From Flavobacteriaceae bacterium (GTDB lineage: Bacteria > Bacteroidota > Bacteroidia > Flavobacteriales > Flavobacteriaceae), in assembly GCA_014239895.1 (NCBI GenBank), contig JAAZXZ010000049.1, positions 1 to 12,093 of the forward strand: a DNA stretch of 12,093 nucleotides, written 5' to 3'. Below the pieces are notes generated by a model. The model had not been told where the DNA came from. It made no database searches and worked only from the letters and a program-made list of their open reading frames with translations. Of this stretch, positions 8,196 through 12,093 are shown one piece after another. A program made the translations under genes and the position numbers. Position 1 is the stretch's first letter. Every line of letters begins with the position of its first letter.

Positions 8196-9287
8196 TTAAT
8201 TTGGAATAAGTTTTATTATTCCTATATTTTCAATACCAATATACATGTATCCGTCAGGACCTTGTCTGATGGATCTTACTCTTCCAATATCTTCTAGGAT
8301 CCTTTCTTCTTTATAAATTTTATTGTTTTTTATTTTGCATTTATGAAGATATTGGAATATTAGTGACCCAATTAATAAATCTCCTTTTGAATTTGGATAA
8401 ATATCTGATGTTATAAAAGCCATACCACTAGGAGCGATAGATGGAACCCAGTAGTGTATGGGGTCTTCCATTCCAGGAATTGAAGTTTTATTAGTAAATT
8501 TTGTTCCTATATAATTTATTCCAAAACTGGCAAGAGGCCATCCATAATTTGCTCCTTTTTTTATAATATTGATTTCATCTCCTCCTCTTGGCCCATGTTC
8601 ATGAATCCATAATTCTTTAGTGAATGGGTTTATAGCCATCCCCTGCGGATTTCTATGTCCATAGCTATATATTGCCTTTTTTGCTGACCTATTAGTAATA
8701 AAAGGATTGTCAACAGGTATTTGGCCATCATCATATAGTCTATATATTTTTCCTCCATCTCTATCTATATTTTGAGGATTTACATCTCTATTCCCTCTAT
8801 CTCCAATGGAGAAATAAAGAAAATTATTTTTATCAAACTCAATTCTGCTTCCGTAATGTCTATCACGCTTGCTATTTGGTAGAGCTTTATAAATGATCTC
8901 TTTTTCAATCATCGTATTTTTTTCTATTTTAAATCTCATTATTGAAGTATTAGATCCGGTTTTACTTTCATTTGAGGAAGAATAAGATATGTAAATCCAC
9001 CCATTATTTTTATATTCAGGATGAAGTTCAATATCTAACAGTCCTCCTTGATTTTTAGCAATAATTTCAGGCAAGCCTTTTATTTTTATTTTTTTCCCAT
9101 TAACAAAATGAATTAATTCGCCTTTTCGTTCAGTAATTAAAATAGAATTATCTTCAAGAAATACAAATCCCCAGGGAACCTCCAGTTCAGAAACAACTAC
9201 TTTGTAGGAATAATTGTCGCTATAAATTGTGGTAGTTAAAAAACTAAAACTTATTAAAAACAAAAATCTAAGGAAAAAATATTTCAT
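8196..9287 (-). CDS. PQQ-dependent sugar dehydrogenase (soluble GDH/Asd-like beta-propeller), exported
   Basis: Predicted periplasmic oxidoreductase that oxidises aldose sugars with pyrroloquinoline quinone. Residues 1-23 form a signal peptide (basic start, hydrophobic core FFLRFLFLISFSFL, then TTTIYSD). The six-bladed propeller of the GSDH family is shown by VPWGFVFLEDNSILITER (37-54), GGLLDIELHPEY (81-92), RHYGSR (143-148), FSIGDRGNRD (159-168), YSYGHRNPQGMAINP (208-222), ELWIHEHGPRGGDEIN (225-240), GANYGWP (245-251) and PSIAPSGMAF (282-291). His144 in RHYGSR is at the position of the catalytic base in characterised members, and the Arg/Lys-rich PQQ pocket looks intact. The 363-residue length is normal. 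The true sugar substrate cannot be told from sequence, and many family members act on varied aldoses. It is the first gene of the leftward block and is divergent from trxB. Confidence 0.9.
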   Translation of the reverse strand: MKYFFLRFLFLISFSFLTTTIYSDNYSYKVVVSELEVPWGFVFLEDNSILITERKGELIHFVNGKKIKIKGLPEIIAKNQGGLLDIELHPEYKNNGWIYISYSSSNESKTGSNTSIMRFKIEKNTMIEKEIIYKALPNSKRDRHYGSRIEFDKNNFLYFSIGDRGNRDVNPQNIDRDGGKIYRLYDDGQIPVDNPFITNRSAKKAIYSYGHRNPQGMAINPFTKELWIHEHGPRGGDEINIIKKGANYGWPLASFGINYIGTKFTNKTSIPGMEDPIHYWVPSIAPSGMAFITSDIYPNSKGDLLIGSLIFQYLHKCKIKNNKIYKEERILEDIGRVRSIRQGPDGYMYIGIENIGIIKLIPN

Positions 9288-9307
9288 TCTTTTTTTTGTT
9301 CAATTTA

Positions 9308-9337
9308 CAAAAAATAGAATATTCACCTACTATTCAA
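9308..9337 (-). promoter_or_regulatory. Candidate promoter for the leftward gene block
   Basis: On the minus strand a TTG (complement of 9335-9337) is followed after 18 bp by TATTTTTTG (complement of 9308-9316), which resembles the Bacteroidota TTG / TAnnTTTG promoter with one extra T in the -7 box. It ends about 20 bp before the sugar dehydrogenase ATG. The position is right, but the match is imperfect and the DNA is AT-rich, so it is only a candidate. Confidence 0.3.
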
Positions 9338-9378
9338 TTTTATATAAATTCAAAGAGATAATTACACACTTTTATTAT

Positions 9379-9386
9379 TATATTTG
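9379..9386 (+). promoter_or_regulatory. Candidate -7 promoter box before trxB
   Basis: TATATTTG is an exact match to the Bacteroidota -7 consensus TAnnTTTG. It ends 10 bp before the trxB ATG, so the transcript would have a very short leader. I see no TTG at the usual 17-23 bp upstream, so this is half a promoter at best. No Shine-Dalgarno sequence lies before the start codon, which is normal for this phylum. Confidence 0.3.
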
Positions 9387-9396
9387 AATTACTATT

Positions 9397-10329
9397 ATGG
9401 CAGAAAAAATTAAATGTTTAATTATTGGATCAGGCCCAGCTGGATATACTGCTGCAATTTATGCTGCAAGAGCAAATATGAGTCCTGTATTATATCAAGG
9501 AACAGAGCCTGGCGGACAATTAACTACTACTACTGATGTTGAGAATTTTCCTGGCTACCCAAAAGGAATTTCAGGACCTGAAATGATGATAGAATTACAA
9601 CAACAGGCTGAACGTTTTGGAACTGATGTAAGAAATGGATGGATTACAAAAGTTGATTTTAATAATGATTTAAAGTTGTGGGTTAATGATCAGGATGAAC
9701 TAATTTGTGAAACGGTGATTATAGCTACAGGTGCTTCAGCAAAGTATTTAGGTCTTCCTTCAGAAAAAAAGTATTTAGAATTAGGTGGAGGTGTTTCTGC
9801 ATGTGCTGTTTGTGACGGTTTCTTTTATAAGGGTCAAGAAGTAGCAATTGCAGGAGCAGGGGATTCTGCATGTGAGGAAGCACATTATTTATCGAAGTTA
9901 TGTAAAAAAGTCACGATGTTAATTAGGCGAGATGAATTTAGAGCTTCTAAAATAATGCAAGAAAGAGTTAAAAAAACTGATAATATTGAAATCCTTTATA
10001 ATACTGAGACTAAGGAAATTTTAGGTGATAATAGTGTCGTTGAAAATGTTCTAATTTATAACAATAAAACAGGTGAGGAGAAGAAGATTCCTATAACAGG
10101 TTTCTTTGTGGCAATTGGGCATACTCCAAATACTGATATTTTTAAACCATATGTAAATATGGATGAAACAGGATATATTATAAATGAACCTGGTAGTTCA
10201 AGAACTAACATTCCGGGTGTATTTGTTTCTGGTGATGCTGCAGATCATGTTTACAGACAAGCAGTTACTGCAGCTGGAACGGGTTGTATAGCAGCTCTTG
10301 ATGCAGAAAAATATTTAGCATCAAAATAA
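9397..10329 (+). CDS. trxB: Thioredoxin-disulfide reductase
   Basis: FAD- and NADPH-dependent enzyme that reduces thioredoxin, keeping cytoplasmic thiols reduced. The 310 residues match the low-molecular-weight bacterial type. The FAD-binding motif GSGPAGYTAAIYAARA is at 11-26, followed by GGQLTTTTDVENFPG (39-53). The redox-active pair is Cys136 and Cys139 in SACAVCDG (134-141). The NADPH-binding motif GAGDSACEEA is at 153-162. The C-terminal FAD motif GVFVSGDAAD is followed by the RQAVTAAGTGCIAALDAEKYL stretch. The usual HRRxxFRAS loop that selects NADPH reads IRRDEFRAS here: the two arginines that contact the 2'-phosphate are kept while His is replaced by Ile. It is divergent from the sugar dehydrogenase gene and is followed 4 bp later by the DUF4442 gene. 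Its thioredoxin partner is not in this window. Confidence 0.96.
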   Translation: MAEKIKCLIIGSGPAGYTAAIYAARANMSPVLYQGTEPGGQLTTTTDVENFPGYPKGISGPEMMIELQQQAERFGTDVRNGWITKVDFNNDLKLWVNDQDELICETVIIATGASAKYLGLPSEKKYLELGGGVSACAVCDGFFYKGQEVAIAGAGDSACEEAHYLSKLCKKVTMLIRRDEFRASKIMQERVKKTDNIEILYNTETKEILGDNSVVENVLIYNNKTGEEKKIPITGFFVAIGHTPNTDIFKPYVNMDETGYIINEPGSSRTNIPGVFVSGDAADHVYRQAVTAAGTGCIAALDAEKYLASK

Positions 10330-10333
10330 ATCA

Positions 10334-10786
10334 ATGAATTTTTTAAAATACAATTTATTCCTTTTAAAAAAACTGCCTTCAGCATATTTTTGTGGTGCAA
10401 GAATAAAACATATAGATTCTAATCAATGTGAGATTAAAATAGCTCTTAATTGGTTTAACAAAAATCCATATAAGTCAATGTTTTGGGCAGCTCAAGGAAT
10501 GGCTGCTGAGTTAACTACTGCGTTAATGATAACTGATAAGATTAAAAAAAGCGGATATGATGTATCAATGCTATTAATCTCAAACAATGCAAATTATTAT
10601 AAAAAAGCTACAGGATTAATAGTATTTAATTGTAATGAAGGAGCTGAAATTGATGAAATGATGAATAAATTAATTTCTTCAAATACCTCTCAAACCATAA
10701 CGTTGTCTTCAACAGGTATAAATCAGAATAATATAACAGTATCTAAATTTATCTTTGAATGGTCTTTAAAAATTAGAGAAAAATAA
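10334..10786 (+). CDS. DUF4442 hotdog-fold protein (thioesterase-like)
   Basis: A 150-residue cytoplasmic protein of the DUF4442 family, which is related by fold to hotdog thioesterases. Visible conserved features are the N-terminal LKKLPSAYFCGARIK (11-25), the NPYKSMFWAAQGMAAELTTALM segment (44-65), which would be the central hotdog helix with its Ala/Glu-rich turn, SMLLISNNANYYKKATG (79-95), and the VFNCNEGAEI strand (98-107). There is no signal peptide. It starts 4 bp after trxB and ends 6 bp before the Nudix gene, so the three are almost certainly co-transcribed. An acyl-CoA thioesterase or acyl-CoA-binding role is plausible by fold, but no catalytic residue can be named with confidence and the substrate is unknown. 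Confidence 0.82.
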   Translation: MNFLKYNLFLLKKLPSAYFCGARIKHIDSNQCEIKIALNWFNKNPYKSMFWAAQGMAAELTTALMITDKIKKSGYDVSMLLISNNANYYKKATGLIVFNCNEGAEIDEMMNKLISSNTSQTITLSSTGINQNNITVSKFIFEWSLKIREK

Positions 10787-10792
10787 GTTTTA

Positions 10793-11431
10793 ATGACTAT
10801 TAATAGATTTATAGAGATTATTCCAAAAATTAAGGAATCAATTGTTGATTCTAATTTCTCTCAGTTAAAAATGGCGCCTCCATTTAGAAAGGATTTATTA
10901 GATCTAAGTAGATATAATAATTCTAAAAATGCTGGAGTTACAGTGTTGTTTCATCCATATAATGAAAGAGTTTTCTTTACATTGATTTTAAGAAATGAAT
11001 ACAAAGGAGTGCATTCAAATCAAGTAAGTTTGCCAGGGGGGAGTTATGAAAAAAATGATAATAATATTTTTGATACTGCATTAAGGGAAACAAATGAAGA
11101 AATCGGTGTTGATGTTAATGTAGTTAAATTGATACGAAAATTACAAAATCTATATGTTCCCCCAAGTAACTATGACATTTCTCCTTTTATGGTCTATACA
11201 GAAAATGAGCTTAAATTTTTTAAAGATAAAAATGAAGTAAAAGAAATTATTAATGTTGATTTAGAACAATTACTTGATGATAGTAATATTGTCAATCCAA
11301 AAGGATCAAACATTTCAGATAGATATTTAAATACATTAGTTCCAGCTTACAAATTAAATGGATATTTTGTTTGGGGAGCGACAGCAATGATACTTTCGGA
11401 AGTAAAGGATATAATTGAGTCTATTTTATAA
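10793..11431 (+). CDS. Nudix hydrolase, CoA pyrophosphatase-like (NudL type)
   Basis: Predicted to cleave the pyrophosphate of coenzyme A or acyl-CoA into 3',5'-ADP and phosphopantetheine. The 212-residue protein has the CoA-pyrophosphatase extension just before the Nudix box: LILRNEYKGVHSNQVSLPGG (64-83), comparable to the LTxRxxxLxxHxGQVxFPGG signature of that family. The Nudix box reads PGGSYEKND at 81-89, then ALRETNEEIGV at 96-106. Spacing between the Gly-Gly and Arg-Glu parts fits the NudL subgroup better than the strict generic Nudix pattern. Glu99, Glu102 and Glu103 are the expected metal ligands. YVPPSNYDISPFM (121-133) matches the substrate-specific segment after the box. It begins 6 bp after the DUF4442 gene. 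CoA specificity is inferred from the signature; other Nudix substrates are not excluded. Confidence 0.88.
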   Translation: MTINRFIEIIPKIKESIVDSNFSQLKMAPPFRKDLLDLSRYNNSKNAGVTVLFHPYNERVFFTLILRNEYKGVHSNQVSLPGGSYEKNDNNIFDTALRETNEEIGVDVNVVKLIRKLQNLYVPPSNYDISPFMVYTENELKFFKDKNEVKEIINVDLEQLLDDSNIVNPKGSNISDRYLNTLVPAYKLNGYFVWGATAMILSEVKDIIESIL

Positions 11432-11447
11432 GTTTTATTTACATTTG
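11415..11447 (+). promoter_or_regulatory. Candidate promoter for the acyltransferase gene
   Basis: TTG at 11415-11417 is followed after 22 bp by TACATTTG at 11440-11447, an exact match to the Bacteroidota -7 box TAnnTTTG within the accepted 17-23 bp range. It lies 16 bp before the acyltransferase ATG. The upstream TTG is inside the 3' end of the Nudix gene. This is the best promoter match in the window, though AT-rich DNA gives chance hits. Confidence 0.42.
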
Positions 11448-11463
11448 TTATCAAATTTTTTTT
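11443..11463 (+). terminator. Weak hairpin with T-run after the Nudix gene
   Basis: ATTTG (11443-11447), loop TTAT, CAAAT (11452-11456), then an unbroken T-run to 11463, directly before the next ATG. The layout is that of a rho-independent terminator, but the stem is only 5 bp with a single G-C pair, so termination would be weak. The left arm overlaps the candidate -7 box. Confidence 0.3.
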
Positions 11464-12093
11464 ATGGAGATTATCAAAAAAAATCCTTTTGGTCATATAC
11501 TTTTTTTTAAAAAATGGCTAATAAGAATTTTAGGAACCTTAAGTCATAGGAGATTTCGTGGGTTTAATGAGTTAAAAATAGAAGGATCTGAAATAATAAA
11601 GGGTCTGCCAGAAAAAAATGTACTGTTTGTCTCAAATCATCAAACTTATTTTGCAGACGTAGTCTCAATGTTTCATGTATTCAATGCGAGTTTAAAAGGT
11701 AGAGTTGATTCAATAAAAAATGTTGGATATTTATGGAATCCAAAATTGAATTTATATTTTATTGCAGCAAAGGAAACAATGACTTCAGGATTTCTCCCAA
11801 GGATATTAGCTTATGCTGGTTCTGTTAGTATTGATAGAACTTGGAGAAGTCGTGGGGAAAATGTAAATAGACAAGTAAAAATGAGTGATGTTTCTAAAAT
11901 AGGAGTTGCGTTAAATGATGGATGGGTTATTACTTTTCCTCAAGGCACTACCACGCCATTTAAACCTATAAGAAAAGGAACAGCATTTTTAATTAAACAA
12001 TATAAGCCAGTTGTTGTTCCTGTTGTTATAGATGGATTTAGAAGATCATTTGATAAAAAGGGAATTAGAATAAAGAAGAAGAATATACTTCAA
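11464..12093 (+). CDS. Lysophospholipid/glycerolipid-type acyltransferase (LPLAT/PlsC family), C-terminus cut by window edge
   Basis: Probable membrane-associated acyltransferase that moves an acyl chain to a lysophospholipid, glycerol-phosphate or another lipid acceptor. The 210 visible residues run to the right edge without a stop. The family blocks are in order: NHQTYFAD (58-65) as motif I, VSIDRTWR (121-128) as motif II, TFPQGTTTPFKPIRKGTA (157-174) as motif III, and VVVPVVIDGF (183-192) as motif IV. Motif I has five residues between His59 and Asp65, where classic enzymes have four (HX4D), and motif III has Gln160 in place of the Glu in FPEGTR. Flavobacterial relatives seem to share both changes, so this is likely a distinct subfamily with its own acceptor. 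There is no clear transmembrane helix; the N-terminal FFKKWLIRILG stretch may contact the membrane. It lies 32 bp after the Nudix gene and may have its own promoter. The start at 11464 puts the ATG directly after a T-run, with no Shine-Dalgarno. Confidence 0.87.
   Translation, partial: MEIIKKNPFGHILFFKKWLIRILGTLSHRRFRGFNELKIEGSEIIKGLPEKNVLFVSNHQTYFADVVSMFHVFNASLKGRVDSIKNVGYLWNPKLNLYFIAAKETMTSGFLPRILAYAGSVSIDRTWRSRGENVNRQVKMSDVSKIGVALNDGWVITFPQGTTTPFKPIRKGTAFLIKQYKPVVVPVVIDGFRRSFDKKGIRIKKKNILQ

Noticed and set aside
1..12093. tRNA, rRNA, CRISPR, insertion sequence or riboswitch
   Set aside because: The coding genes cover almost all of the window, the spacers are at most 109 bp, and none shows the repeated units, terminal repeats or conserved RNA blocks expected.

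Overview
This AT-rich, tightly packed segment looks chromosomal and comes from a member of the Bacteroidota, most likely a marine-type flavobacterium with a compact genome. The supporting evidence is the gene content (parA-parB-DUF5683-lepB, and udk - FtsB/DivIC-like - mutA - mutB), the absence of strong Shine-Dalgarno sequences, TAnnTTTG-like promoter boxes, and protein sequences that read as flavobacterial. The affiliation is inferred from this context; no rRNA gene is present.

Layout. From the left edge to 9287 every gene is on the minus strand, so transcription runs right to left: PQQ-type sugar dehydrogenase (9287-8196), uridine kinase (8158-7550), FtsB/DivIC-like septum protein (7548-7249), methylmalonyl-CoA mutase small subunit (7239-5866), large catalytic subunit (5873-3738), parA (3652-2888), parB (2888-2007), a DUF5683 protein (2017-1469), and signal peptidase I (1382 to beyond position 1). 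From 9397 rightwards all genes are on the plus strand: thioredoxin reductase, a DUF4442 hotdog-fold protein, a CoA-pyrophosphatase-like Nudix hydrolase, and a glycerolipid-type acyltransferase cut by the right edge. The 109-bp spacer at 9288-9396 is the only divergent promoter region. There are no convergent genes.

How the genes work together. The left half combines housekeeping functions: chromosome segregation (ParA/ParB), secretion (LepB), division (FtsB/DivIC), pyrimidine salvage (Udk) and propionyl-/methylmalonyl-CoA metabolism (MutA/MutB). Many genes overlap or are separated by a few bases, which suggests one or a few long transcripts. The right half is a short operon, trxB-DUF4442-nudix, followed by an acyltransferase that may have its own promoter. 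DUF4442, Nudix and acyltransferase families are all linked to acyl-CoA or CoA chemistry, but a joint pathway is only inference.

I found no mobile element, CRISPR array, RNA gene or clear accessory island, and no previously undescribed multi-gene system. The points most worth a second look are the acyltransferase with HX5D and FPQGTT motifs, the promoter/hairpin overlap in front of it, the absence of dapB between DUF5683 and lepB, and the small mutase subunit that has lost its cobalamin domain. No stretch longer than 110 bp lacks a gene.
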